Shown here in pieces: positions 1 through 7,374 of a DNA stretch of 21,124 nt. The stretch spans positions 1-21,124 of the forward strand of contig JBGCFO010000017.1 of the NCBI GenBank assembly GCA_045106955.1. The letters run 5' to 3'. The position numbers and the translations under genes are program-made. Within the stretch, counting starts at the first letter, position 1. Every line of letters starts with the position of its first letter. The stretch comes from JBGCFO01 sp045106955 (GTDB lineage: Bacteria > Pseudomonadota > Alphaproteobacteria > Rickettsiales > Rickettsiaceae). The notes under the pieces are model-generated. The model was not told the DNA's origin. It made no database searches and saw only the letters and a list, made by a program, of their open reading frames with translations.

Positions 1-17
1 TGGTTAATCAAATTTAA

Positions 18-125
18 GCGCAGGATTTTAGAAGGCATTTCTTTTTATCGGCAGGATTGGGAGATTATCAAACCAGCAATTTCGTTAAGAATGAGGAGTA
101 TTTTGACAACTACCTAAAGTTTTAG
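18..125 (+). other. Unidentified open reading fragment at left edge (possible gene remnant)
   Basis: After a stop at 15-17 the third plus frame stays open for 35 codons up to a TAG at 123-125. It reads as an ordinary-looking peptide ending in ...EEYFDNYLKF. The first plus frame is also open from the window edge to a TAA at 115-117, so the correct frame is uncertain. No start codon or ribosome site marks this as an intact gene, and I recognise no family. It could be the tail of a decayed gene, or chance openness in a short stretch. It meets the minus-strand fragment ending at 122 tail to tail. Confidence 0.12.
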
Positions 126-352
126 CGCGAAACTCCTGATAATGTCCATTGTTCAATTAATTGCAGAATGTCTGCGCGCGGTGCGTCTTCTGATACTATT
201 AATAAATTAATGAATTGATCTCTTAGAGCACCGTCTATATCATGGATTCTAGAAAGAATACTCGGAGCAAAATCTCTAAGTGGTAAATCTTTATAAACAA
301 ATTCATTGATTATCACTTGTGGTTTTATTTTTTCTACAATGCTATTTTGCAA
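122..352 (-). CDS. Hypothetical protein fragment, probable out-of-frame C-terminus of the upstream gene
   Basis: A 76-codon frame whose only usable start is a TTG at 352-350. It overlaps the last 11 bases of the larger gene ending at 342. The frame is closed by a TAA about 18 bases upstream of the TTG, so the two frames share only a very short overlap. The product is acidic to neutral and predicted helical, and I recognise no domain. A weak GGAA lies 7 bases before the TTG, so translational coupling is possible. The simpler reading is that one frameshift near 342-370 split a single protein of about 375 residues, of which this is the tail. Confidence 0.4.
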   Translation of the reverse strand: MQNSIVEKIKPQVIINEFVYKDLPLRDFAPSILSRIHDIDGALRDQFINLLIVSEDAPRADILQLIEQWTLSGVSR

Positions 353-1241
353 ATCGCATTTCCAATTCCTTTATAGATGGCATATTGCGAAATAGAAGTA
401 CAATTGTTTCATCTAAGCATTTATAGTCCATTTTATAAAAACTTTCAAAAACAGCATCTTTGATATCAGATGACCCAGAGAAATAATCGCTTATATTTTG
501 CATTACGTAATTGAAAAGTTCAGGAGAATTCTTTGCCGCACTTTCCATTAGCTCGCTAGTTTTATATGTAGATTTTAATTTATTGAATCCATTTGGAACG
601 CGAAAAGACATCTCTAGTGCTACTTCCATTCCAAGATCACTTTTGACCTTTGCTATTGCCTCACAATCATCGCAAAATGTCGAGGATATTTTTTCTTCAA
701 TTTGATATTTAATCGGTACAATATTAGCCTCGCGTGCAACTTTTAACAAGTCTATAGCCCTAAGTGTTGGTATTGTTTGTAAAAATGGGATATATCCAAT
801 CTTATCATTAAATTCTGCCAATAAATCAATTCTTACATTATTTTCATTTATTATAAAGTTTATAAAATCGTCTTGCTGCATAAATTCTGTAACGTTATTG
901 AAAAAAAATTCATTACATTTATTAATAAAATCACTTATATCTACAGAATGAAGAAAATCATTTGCAGGATCATTCTTATTATAGTAATTGATTTCAATAC
1001 AAGTCTTCAGAACATCAATCGCTAAATTAGGATTTTGCAAAGATTGATGGAGCATATCTTTCATCAATAGTGCATGTTGAGAAATGCGTATTTCATGGCA
1101 GATTGTACGTGTTTTACAGCAAAAATTTCCAATCGTAGATATACGTAGACAGCCATTACCTTCATCTTGTGTTATTGATATCAAAGAATCAATAACAGCT
1201 TGCATCAGATTTGGCGCAGTATAATCATTCGATAAATACAT
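342..1241 (-). CDS. Hypothetical protein, lineage-specific, possibly frameshift-truncated
   Basis: An ATG-started protein of 299 residues with no family I recognise. It is predicted largely helical and soluble, with no signal peptide or membrane segment. Cysteine residues are frequent for so AT-rich a genome: a CC pair with a nearby C in the first 50 residues, a CDDC near residue 190, and single cysteines elsewhere. These could bind metal but match no zinc motif I can name. It stops at TAG 344-342 just as another frame continues with a similar protein texture down to 122, which suggests a broken gene. A promoter-like pair lies upstream at 1301-1330. Its neighbour on the same strand is the glycine-zipper protein at 1375-2541, which may belong to the same accessory block. 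Confidence 0.6.
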   Translation of the reverse strand: MYLSNDYTAPNLMQAVIDSLISITQDEGNGCLRISTIGNFCCKTRTICHEIRISQHALLMKDMLHQSLQNPNLAIDVLKTCIEINYYNKNDPANDFLHSVDISDFINKCNEFFFNNVTEFMQQDDFINFIINENNVRIDLLAEFNDKIGYIPFLQTIPTLRAIDLLKVAREANIVPIKYQIEEKISSTFCDDCEAIAKVKSDLGMEVALEMSFRVPNGFNKLKSTYKTSELMESAAKNSPELFNYVMQNISDYFSGSSDIKDAVFESFYKMDYKCLDETIVLLFRNMPSIKELEMRFAK

Positions 1242-1300
1242 TAGATCTTGACGATTGTTAGAGTTTTGTAGATGCGATAGTTATTAGAACTTTGAGTGCG

Positions 1301-1330
1301 TTTATATCGTTAAGGTTGATAGATAGTCAA
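1301..1330 (-). promoter_or_regulatory. Predicted sigma-70-type promoter of the 342-1241 gene
   Basis: On the minus strand TTGACT (1330-1325) and TATAAA (1306-1301) are separated by 18 bases. Transcription would start near 1294, giving a leader of about 50 bases before the ATG at 1241. Each hexamer differs from consensus at one position. In so AT-rich a sequence the -10 alone would mean little; the TTGACT carries the call. Confidence 0.45.
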
Positions 1331-1374
1331 ATGAGATTTGATTATAGTTTTTTATTGCTAAATTACCTAAAAGC

Positions 1375-2541
1375 CTATCTAATTTGCTCTTTTGTCTTGT
1401 TTTTTGTTTTATGATATACATGCAATGGATGATTAATGGAATTTCTCTGAGCATTTTCCAAACGTTTTTTTACACCATTCATTTCTTGTTGCAATTTATT
1501 ATTCATATCGATCTCTTTAGATGTAAGAGCGTGCTTTAAAGCCTTGGCATGATGAAGTACACCAATGTTTTCTTGTTTTTGACTAGCAGAATCCTGGATT
1601 AATGAATGCATTGATTGTTTTTTAATTTCTTGAAACTTTTTTAAATCTTGATCATGATTTTGAGATATCTTTGCCAATTCCTCCAATGCATGATTTTCTG
1701 CTTTTAACTCTCTTGTTTTTTCTTCAATTGCTAATATATTATCATCTCCAGCATGAAGACGGGCTGTATTGATTGTTTGTTTAATTTGATCTAGAGACTT
1801 ATCTTGATCTGCAATCATATCTTGTCCAGACGCTCCAGCATATGGGGCTACAGTTGCAGAAGTGGCAACGTTATTTGTGCTATTTGCTATACCTAATGCA
1901 CCTTTTGCTTTAGCAGAGTTAATAACTTGCTTACCAACATGCATGACGGCAGCAGGGTTGGCCAACAAAGATCCTATATTTGCAGCATCAACAGCTTTAT
2001 CTAGCAGATTACTAGTTACTTTAAAAGTTACTCCATCTGTTTTAAGAAACTTAATATTTTCATGGTTTGATTGAATTGCTTTGCGACCAACGAGGCCTGG
2101 TGCAACTGCATTAATTAATTTTTGCCCTTTATCATCCTTTGCCAATTCATGCAACAGAGCTTCTTGCTTGTAAAACGCAGAATGATATTCTAGCGCTTTA
2201 GCATGTTCTGACTTTAAATTTAATTTCTTTTTACTTGCGTATGCATCTTTAGCTGTTTTCGCAACATTTACTCCAAGTATAGACGCGCCAACTCCTAGAG
2301 CAATGGGGCCGGCAATACCACCTGTAGCAAGAGTTAATCCTAATCCAAGACCTGCTAAACCAATTGCAACAACATTAGACGCTAACACTGACCATGTTTT
2401 ATTGGCGGTTTTTTTAATTGCTGAGCCAGTACGTTTGGCAAGATTTTTTATGCCACGCCAGAATTTAGTGAAAATGCCGGTTTTTTTATTTTGTTTGGCA
2501 TTGCTGGAACCTTGGGTATTTTGATTAAGATTGATTGGCAT
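1375..2541 (-). CDS. Hypothetical basic protein with glycine-zipper hydrophobic segment; effector-like
   Basis: A protein of 388 residues from ATG 2541, not recognised as a known family. Residues 1-50 are Gln/Asn/Lys-rich and basic. Residues about 52-94 form a long hydrophobic stretch rich in small residues with regularly spaced glycines (GLAGLGLGLT, GGIAGP, GVGASILG), a glycine-zipper pattern able to form a membrane hairpin. Residues 95-215 are Ala/Lys-rich and helical. Residues 245-370 are strongly charged with coiled-coil character. The last 15 residues are Lys-rich (KTKNKTKEQIR). There is no classical signal peptide, because a basic, polar 50-residue leader precedes the hydrophobic part. 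This architecture resembles secreted membrane-inserting effectors or pore-forming bacteriocin-like proteins, but that is inference. A structural membrane or scaffold protein is equally possible. Confidence 0.6.
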   Translation of the reverse strand: MPINLNQNTQGSSNAKQNKKTGIFTKFWRGIKNLAKRTGSAIKKTANKTWSVLASNVVAIGLAGLGLGLTLATGGIAGPIALGVGASILGVNVAKTAKDAYASKKKLNLKSEHAKALEYHSAFYKQEALLHELAKDDKGQKLINAVAPGLVGRKAIQSNHENIKFLKTDGVTFKVTSNLLDKAVDAANIGSLLANPAAVMHVGKQVINSAKAKGALGIANSTNNVATSATVAPYAGASGQDMIADQDKSLDQIKQTINTARLHAGDDNILAIEEKTRELKAENHALEELAKISQNHDQDLKKFQEIKKQSMHSLIQDSASQKQENIGVLHHAKALKHALTSKEIDMNNKLQQEMNGVKKRLENAQRNSINHPLHVYHKTKNKTKEQIR

Positions 2542-2567
2542 ATTAAATTACAATATTAAATACTAAC

Positions 2568-2573
2568 ATTATA
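2568..2573 (-). promoter_or_regulatory. Possible -10 element upstream of the 1375-2541 gene
   Basis: A perfect TATAAT on the minus strand lies about 27 bases upstream of the ATG at 2541. No convincing -35 is found 16-18 bases further up. It sits in the roughly 217-base divergent region 2542-2758, which otherwise holds AT-rich sequence and the plus-strand promoter near 2702-2730. Low confidence because such hexamers arise often by chance here. Confidence 0.22.
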
Positions 2574-2701
2574 ACTAATTAATTAAGATGATAATGAATT
2601 GTAAAATAACTATATAATTTTTTATACAAATTGATGTAATATATATACAACGATTTTGGTAATGGCAAAATGTATTTTGATAACATTACTTGTAAATTAT
2701 T

Positions 2702-2730
2702 TTGGTTAATGATGTACTTTGATTTATAAT
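2702..2730 (+). promoter_or_regulatory. Predicted promoter of the small gene at 2759
   Basis: TTGGTT (2702-2707) and a perfect TATAAT (2725-2730) are separated by 17 bases. Transcription would begin near 2737, leaving a leader of about 20 bases before ATG 2759. The -35 matches only the first three bases of the consensus. Confidence 0.35.
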
Positions 2731-2758
2731 AATTGTTAGTAATTGAGTGGATAACAAT

Positions 2759-3016
2759 ATGGCGCAATCTAAACAACTTCAAAATGAATCTTGGAATTTC
2801 TTGAATGTAATCATTAAGGCAGTAGATAGTAAATTCAATAAATCAGATAAAGCCTTATTGGAACAAATAGCAGGTACTTTGCATAAAAATAATATGCAAT
2901 ATGTTCATGATCCTGAGTTATCTAGAACTATTAAGCGTCGAACGGTTCTACAGCATGGTTTAGAGAAACAACAGCGCAACCAGACTGAAGAAGACAATGC
3001 ACACAAAAAGTTATAA
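2759..3016 (+). CDS. Small hypothetical protein (85 residues)
   Basis: A short, hydrophilic, helical protein with a Lys/Arg/Gln-rich C-terminus and no membrane segment, which I do not recognise. I chose ATG 2759 (MAQSKQL...) over the in-frame GTG at 2747. A GAGTGG lies about 8 bases before the ATG and can serve as ribosome site, and the predicted transcript start near 2737 would leave almost no leader for the GTG. It is divergent from the glycine-zipper gene and separated from the following reductase gene by 137 bases, so it is probably its own transcript. Protein-like composition and the upstream promoter support it being real. Confidence 0.5.
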   Translation: MAQSKQLQNESWNFLNVIIKAVDSKFNKSDKALLEQIAGTLHKNNMQYVHDPELSRTIKRRTVLQHGLEKQQRNQTEEDNAHKKL

Positions 3017-3153
3017 TCAATAAAAATTAAAACTCATACAGTTAATAAGTATTACAACAAATCCATACTAAATTAATTGAATGATTTATTTAAAATCTAT
3101 GATATAAATATTATTGATTCACCGTATTACTTATATTATTAACTATATTGTTT

Positions 3154-4167
3154 ATGAAAACTCAATATGACACTGATATTGCTATTGTAGGCGCCGGACC
3201 GGTTGGATTATTCTCTGCATTTCAAGCTGGTATGTTACAAATGAAATGTCATGTGATTGATGCTTTGGATGTAGTAGGAGGTCAATGCGCTACTTTATAT
3301 CCAGAAAAGCCTATCTATGATATTCCTGCGTACCCAGAAATTAAGGCAATAGATTTAATAAACAAGCTAAAAGCTCAAGCCGCGCCATTTAATCCAACAT
3401 ACCATCTTTCTCAAAGAGTAGTATCCTTAAAACAAACCGAGAACAAAGGATTTATAATATCCACTTCTAATAATATCAACATTAAAGCAAAAATATTAGT
3501 AATCGCAGCTGGGCCAGGAGCCTTTGGACCAAATCGCCCTCCATTAGATGGAATTGAGGATTACGAGGATAAATCTGTATTTTATTTTATTCGTAATCCA
3601 GATAGTTTTGCCAATAAAACTGTTGTTATTGCTGGCGGTGGAGATTCCGCCCTGGATTGGGCAATTGCATTATCTAAAATCGCAAAAAAAATATATCTTG
3701 TTCATAGGCGTTCTAAGTTTCGTGCAGCACCTAATAGCATACAGCAAATGTTAGATATAGCTAAGACTGGAAAAATTGAGACTGTACTTGGTTATCAATT
3801 GCATAGTATCAATGGTAAGAATGGATTGTTAGATGAGGTAAGAGTAGTAGATTTAGACGGTAATGTTAAATCATTACAAGTTGATGCTCTGTGCTCCTTT
3901 TTTGGTTTATCTCAAAATTTAGGGCCGATAAATGATTGGAGTTTAAATATTAAATCCCACGGGATTGAAGTTAGCCAACCTCATTTTCAAACTAATATAG
4001 AAAATATTTATGCAATTGGAGATATAGCTCATTACAAAGGCAAGCTCAAATTGATATTAGTAGGTTTTGCCGAAGCTGCAAGTGTAATGCATCATGCTTA
4101 TAGCTCTGTATTCGATGGTAAGCCATTACATTTTGAATATTCTACAACTAAAGGAATTAAATCTTGA
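3154..4167 (+). CDS. Ferredoxin/flavodoxin-NADP(+) reductase, thioredoxin-reductase-like type
   Basis: A cytoplasmic FAD enzyme that moves electrons between NADPH and ferredoxin or flavodoxin. The FAD-binding Rossmann motif GAGPVG is at residues 13-18. The family signature GGQCATLYPEKPIYDIP follows near residue 45. A second Rossmann motif for NADPH, GGGDSALDW, lies near residue 155, followed by VHRR, which typically contacts the NADPH phosphate. The C-terminal FAD motif reads AIGDIAHYKG. The CxxC of true thioredoxin reductases is absent from the NADPH domain, as expected for the FNR2 (YumC-like) branch that Rickettsia also carries. I prefer ATG 3154 to the in-frame TTG at 3148, giving 337 residues, normal for the family. 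It is followed after 23 bases by folD, suggesting an operon with folD and cysQ. Confidence 0.9.
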   Translation: MKTQYDTDIAIVGAGPVGLFSAFQAGMLQMKCHVIDALDVVGGQCATLYPEKPIYDIPAYPEIKAIDLINKLKAQAAPFNPTYHLSQRVVSLKQTENKGFIISTSNNINIKAKILVIAAGPGAFGPNRPPLDGIEDYEDKSVFYFIRNPDSFANKTVVIAGGGDSALDWAIALSKIAKKIYLVHRRSKFRAAPNSIQQMLDIAKTGKIETVLGYQLHSINGKNGLLDEVRVVDLDGNVKSLQVDALCSFFGLSQNLGPINDWSLNIKSHGIEVSQPHFQTNIENIYAIGDIAHYKGKLKLILVGFAEAASVMHHAYSSVFDGKPLHFEYSTTKGIKS

Positions 4168-4190
4168 AGTAATGATTAATATTATAGTAT

Positions 4191-5057
4191 ATGAACGGTA
4201 AAATTATTGATGGTAAATATTATGCAGATAAGATTTTAACTGATCTTTATGATAAAGTTAAAAAAATAAATAAAGATTTATCTATAGTTCCAACATTGGC
4301 AATTATTTTAGTTGGAAATGATTCGGCGAGCTTGGTATACATTAACAATAAAATCAAGGCTGCCAAAAAAATTAACATCAATGCCTTTAAAATTATATTT
4401 GATGAGAATGTGGCTTTAGATGAAGTGCTTGCCAATATAATGAAATTGAATGATGACAAGAATATTTCTGGAATTATTGTACAATTACCATTGCCTAAGC
4501 ATTTAAATGCAGAGATTTTATTATCTGCAATTCATCCAGATAAAGATGTAGATGGTTTTCATCCATTAAATTCTGGAAAGCTATATTCTGGATTTACTGA
4601 TTGTTTCGTGCCAGCAACAGCTTTAGGTTGCTTATATTTAATCAAACAATATATATCAAATTTATCTGGTAAAAATGCTGTTATTATTGGACGTTCCAGA
4701 ATAGTTGGTAGACCTGTTGCAGCTTTATTATTAAGAGAAAATTGTACTATCACAATCTGCCACTCTACCACTAATAATCTTAGTGAAATAACATCACGAG
4801 CAGATGTAATTGTAACTGCCGTAGGCAAAGCTAAGTCTTTTACAGAAAATTATTTCAATCAAAACTCAATTATAATTGATGTTGGTATTACTAAAGATAA
4901 TATTGATGGTAAATTATATGGAGATGTAGATTTTGAGCGTGTTGTAAATAATGTGCAATATATTACGCCGGTGCCAAAGGGTGTTGGACCAATGACGGTT
5001 GTTATGTTATTAAATAATGTAATCGATGCTTGCGTAAAGCAACACAAACTTACATAA
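4191..5057 (+). CDS. folD: Bifunctional methylenetetrahydrofolate dehydrogenase/cyclohydrolase FolD
   Basis: FolD interconverts 5,10-methylene-THF, methenyl-THF and 10-formyl-THF using NADP, supplying one-carbon units for purines and formyl-Met-tRNA. At 288 residues the length is standard. Active-site Tyr50 and Lys54 (YINNK), Gln97 (IIVQLPLP) and Asp120 (DKDVDGFHP) are all present. The NADP-binding GRSRIVGRP and CHSTT, then IDVGI and GDVDF, follow in the usual order. Two motifs differ from common sequence: the usual PCT(P/A)xG reads PATALG, and the usual PVPGGVGPMT reads PVPKGVGPMT. Neither change removes a known catalytic residue. It lies between the reductase gene and cysQ with short gaps, so the three are probably cotranscribed. 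Confidence 0.95.
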   Translation: MNGKIIDGKYYADKILTDLYDKVKKINKDLSIVPTLAIILVGNDSASLVYINNKIKAAKKININAFKIIFDENVALDEVLANIMKLNDDKNISGIIVQLPLPKHLNAEILLSAIHPDKDVDGFHPLNSGKLYSGFTDCFVPATALGCLYLIKQYISNLSGKNAVIIGRSRIVGRPVAALLLRENCTITICHSTTNNLSEITSRADVIVTAVGKAKSFTENYFNQNSIIIDVGITKDNIDGKLYGDVDFERVVNNVQYITPVPKGVGPMTVVMLLNNVIDACVKQHKLT

Positions 5058-5086
5058 TTAACCTCAGGTTGTATTAAAAATTAATT

Positions 5087-5917
5087 ATGTATAGATTTAT
5101 GGAATTGACTGATTCGCTGATTAATCAAATAAAGTCCCTTATTATTAAAGCTGGGGAAGTTGCATTAAAAGAAAAGCATTTAGGCTTAACAATTGAATAT
5201 AAGAACAATGATCATTCTCCAGTAACTAGTGCAGATAAGAAAATTAGCGATTTGATATATGATGCTTTATCTACTATCACGCCAGAAATTGAAGTGATTT
5301 GTGAAGAGCGCAATCCTATAACTTTGAAAAATAAAAGTAGATTTTGGCTTATTGATCCAATTGATAGCACTGTAAGCTATATTAAAGGTTTAGAATATTA
5401 CACAATCAATATTGCTTTAATTATTGATGATGTGCCTATTTTAGGATTCATATATCAGCCAGAAAAACGTAAACTCTATTATACTAATATTGATAATAAT
5501 CTAGTAATAGAACAATATAACATGGTTATTTCAACATTAAATCAGCAAATTTCAAGAGATAAATATATTGCAATTACTAGCGCAAATAATTTCAATCAAT
5601 TGACTGAGGATTTTCTTGTGCATTACAGTCTCAATAAAGTGCTGCACGTACCTAGCTCTCTAAAATTATGCTGGATAGCTGAAGGTATTGCAGATGTTTA
5701 TCCTAAATTTGGTGACACTATGGAATGGGATATTGCATCTGGTCATGCATTAATTATCTCAACAGGTGGTAATATCAGCAATTTAAATGGAATTCAAGTT
5801 TCATACAATAAGCCGCATTTTAAAAATCACCATTTTCTTGCATATTCTAAACGATGGTATAATCGTTATATAAATTCAAATTATACGCAGTGTCAAAATA
5901 CTAAGGACTTTATCTAG
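5087..5917 (+). CDS. cysQ: Inositol-monophosphatase-family enzyme, CysQ-like 3'(2'),5'-bisphosphate nucleotidase
   Basis: A Mg2+-dependent phosphatase of the IMPase/FBPase superfamily, most like CysQ, which hydrolyses 3'-phosphoadenosine 5'-phosphate to AMP. The early motif HSPVTSADKKIS, the acidic ICEERNP, the metal-binding WLIDPIDST and the C-terminal GDTMEWDIASGHAL appear in canonical order. EWD supplies the last metal ligand. The common DGT is DST here, which the family signature allows. The length of 276 residues is typical. ATG 5087 is used; ATG 5099 is an in-frame alternative with no better ribosome site. It lies 29 bases after folD and is last in the run, followed by a hairpin at 5930. 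The substrate cannot be fixed from sequence; inositol monophosphate or another nucleotide is possible. Confidence 0.82.
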   Translation: MYRFMELTDSLINQIKSLIIKAGEVALKEKHLGLTIEYKNNDHSPVTSADKKISDLIYDALSTITPEIEVICEERNPITLKNKSRFWLIDPIDSTVSYIKGLEYYTINIALIIDDVPILGFIYQPEKRKLYYTNIDNNLVIEQYNMVISTLNQQISRDKYIAITSANNFNQLTEDFLVHYSLNKVLHVPSSLKLCWIAEGIADVYPKFGDTMEWDIASGHALIISTGGNISNLNGIQVSYNKPHFKNHHFLAYSKRWYNRYINSNYTQCQNTKDFI

Positions 5918-5929
5918 TTCAAGTTTAAA

Positions 5930-5966
5930 AGCTTCTTTGTATTGAGAAGTTATAAGCATCTTTTTT
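5930..5966 (+). terminator. Possible terminator after cysQ
   Basis: AGCTTCT (5930-5936) pairs with AGAAGTT (5945-5951) through 7 base pairs including one G-U, with an 8-base loop. Six T residues follow at 5961-5966. The 9-base gap between stem and T-run makes it imperfect. Its place right after the cysQ stop and before the rplU promoter fits a transcription boundary. Confidence 0.4.
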
Positions 5967-5967
5967 G

Positions 5968-5995
5968 TTGACTAGAGATATGCATTATATATAAT
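5968..5995 (+). promoter_or_regulatory. Predicted strong promoter of rplU-rpmA
   Basis: TTGACT (5968-5973) and a perfect TATAAT (5990-5995) are 16 bases apart, 11 of 12 hexamer positions matching the sigma-70 consensus. Transcription would start near 6002, giving a leader of about 26 bases before ATG 6028. This is among the best promoter matches in the window and suits ribosomal protein genes. Confidence 0.6.
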
Positions 5996-6027
5996 TAACC
6001 TATCAATCTCATTAATTGTATGTAGAA

Positions 6028-6348
6028 ATGTTCGCAGTTATAAAAACAGGCGGTAGGCAGTATCAAGTTTCAGCAGGTAATAGAATCGATATTAATAAAA
6101 TTGATGGCGAGCCTGGGAGTATGGTGAATTTTGAAGTCCTAATGTTCTGTAATCAATCTTTAAAGCCGGTACTTATTGGCACTCCAGTTGTTCATGATGC
6201 TTATGTAAAAGCGAAAATTACTAAACACTTTAAAGGAAAAAAGATTTTAGTATTTAAGAAAAAAAGACGTCAAGATTATCGTCGTAAAAACGGCCATAGA
6301 CAAGATTTGACTCAGTTGGAGATATTAGAAGTTAGTAAAGCAAGTTAA
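6028..6348 (+). CDS. rplU: 50S ribosomal protein L21
   Basis: L21 binds 23S rRNA in the large ribosomal subunit. The N-terminus MFAVIKTGGRQYQVSAGN is the family hallmark. The basic C-terminal part with HFKGKKILVFKKKRR, then the YRRKNGHRQ signature near residue 84, is diagnostic. ATG 6028 gives 106 residues, close to the usual 103. The in-frame TTG at 6016 would add four unconserved residues, so I did not use it. It precedes rpmA by 20 bases, the near-universal bacterial pairing. Confidence 0.95.
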   Translation: MFAVIKTGGRQYQVSAGNRIDINKIDGEPGSMVNFEVLMFCNQSLKPVLIGTPVVHDAYVKAKITKHFKGKKILVFKKKRRQDYRRKNGHRQDLTQLEILEVSKAS

Positions 6349-6368
6349 TAAATTAAAATAGATTAAAA

Positions 6369-6620
6369 ATGTCAACTAAAAAAGCTGGTGGTAGTTCCAG
6401 GAACGGTAGGGATTCTGCCGGAAGGAGACTTGGAACAAAAAAATTTGGTGGTCAGCATGTAATACCTGGTAATATTATTGTGCGCCAGAGAGGTACAAGA
6501 ATTTACCCTGGAAATAATGTTGGTTTAGGAAGGGATCACACTTTATTTGCATTGATATCTGGAACAGTTCATTTTGCAAAGCGCCGAGGAAATAAAGTAG
6601 TTAGCATTCTTGCATATTAA
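6369..6620 (+). CDS. rpmA: 50S ribosomal protein L27
   Basis: L27 lies near the peptidyl transferase centre, its N-terminal tail reaching tRNA substrates. The sequence KKAGGSSRNGRDSAGRRLG, then KKFGGQ, GNIIVRQRGT, NVGLGRDHTLFAL, matches the family without gaps. The start MSTKKAGG differs from the common MAHKKAGG in two residues. The length of 83 residues is normal, and no N-terminal cleavage extension like that of Firmicutes is present. It is cotranscribed with rplU and converges on rnhB across 145 bases that hold a possible terminator and no gene. Confidence 0.96.
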   Translation: MSTKKAGGSSRNGRDSAGRRLGTKKFGGQHVIPGNIIVRQRGTRIYPGNNVGLGRDHTLFALISGTVHFAKRRGNKVVSILAY

Positions 6621-6682
6621 TAATATAGCTTTTATGCTATGCATTTAGAGTGAAAGCTTAATATCGATCTTGGATTAGGATT

Positions 6683-6712
6683 TGCTTTGTCAAAGCACAT
6701 TACGGATTTTTT
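6683..6712 (+). terminator. Possible terminator after rpmA
   Basis: TGCTTT (6683-6688) and AAAGCA (6692-6697) form a compact 6-bp hairpin with a 3-base loop. Six T residues follow at 6707-6712, nine bases after the stem. It lies in the 145-base gap between the convergent rpmA and rnhB. The wide stem-to-T spacing lowers confidence; on the minus strand no T-run follows the hairpin. Confidence 0.33.
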
Positions 6713-6765
6713 ATGGAATCTTGGCATTAATTTAGCTAGGCATTTATCGATTGTCATCAGTAGCG

Positions 6766-7374
6766 TTATATTTTCCAATTAAAGCTTTTACGATGATATA
6801 TAGATGATCCATGTATACTAAGTGCTTTTCGATGCTCAAGGGTTGCGTATCCAAAGTTTTTGTACCATAAATATTGAGGGCAGTTTTGATGCAATTGATT
6901 CATGATATTGTCCCGTGTTACCTTTGCAACTATTGAAGCGGCTGCAATTGAAATAGACAAAGTATCGCCTTTAATAATGCTAATGAATCTTTTATCTTCA
7001 AATTTCATATTACCATCAACTAAAACAATATCAGGTTGAATTTTAAGCTTATCAACTGCTGCAATGCAGGCTTTTTTATTTGCTTGTGATATATTAGTTT
7101 CATCTATCTCATCCGAGGAAACCACATGGTATTCATAACGGTATTTTCTTGTGATTTCATTGTATAAAATTTGACGCAATTTTCTTGTAAGCTTTTTTGA
7201 ATCGTTTATGCCTGAAATAAGATCATTTTTATCTATGATAACAGCAGATGCAACAATAGGACCAGCCAAAGAACCTCTTCCAGATTCGTCTACACCAGCA
7301 ATAATTACATCATTATTTTCATAACGTGATTCAATATCCAGATTTGGTAGTGCAAATTTAATTTTGTTTGGCAT
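6766..7374 (-). CDS. rnhB: Ribonuclease HII
   Basis: RNase HII cuts RNA in RNA-DNA hybrids and starts removal of misincorporated ribonucleotides. The signature AGVDESGRGSLAGP places the catalytic Asp29-Glu30; Asp120 (VLVDGN) and Asp137 (IKGD) complete the four acidic residues. NDSKKLT near residue 57, ISIAAASIVAKVTRD at about 141-155 and the C-terminal GYATLEHRKAL...HRKSF are also canonical. The usual GRGPLAGP has Ser for Pro. The length of 202 residues is typical. The start overlaps the end of rimM by 17 bases, so translation is probably coupled. Confidence 0.94.
   Translation of the reverse strand: MPNKIKFALPNLDIESRYENNDVIIAGVDESGRGSLAGPIVASAVIIDKNDLISGINDSKKLTRKLRQILYNEITRKYRYEYHVVSSDEIDETNISQANKKACIAAVDKLKIQPDIVLVDGNMKFEDKRFISIIKGDTLSISIAAASIVAKVTRDNIMNQLHQNCPQYLWYKNFGYATLEHRKALSIHGSSIYHRKSFNWKI

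Noticed and set aside
1862..2524. Plus-strand open frames inside the glycine-zipper gene (1862-2074 and 2303-2524)
   Set aside because: They lie antisense to a long credible gene and arise from its Ala/Gly-rich codons; no ribosome sites of their own.
2579..2782. Minus-strand open frame of 67 codons overlapping the divergent promoter region
   Set aside because: Composition is Tyr/Ile/Asn/Lys-rich, as expected from translated AT-rich spacer; it overlaps the start of the plus-strand gene and has no homology-like pattern.
3280..3310. Lack of a CxxC pair in the thioredoxin-reductase-like flavoprotein
   Set aside because: Expected for the ferredoxin/flavodoxin-NADP reductase type 2 branch, so not a defect.
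5345..5380. DST instead of DGT in the CysQ metal site
   Set aside because: The inositol-monophosphatase family signature allows Ser at this position, so it is not a lost residue.
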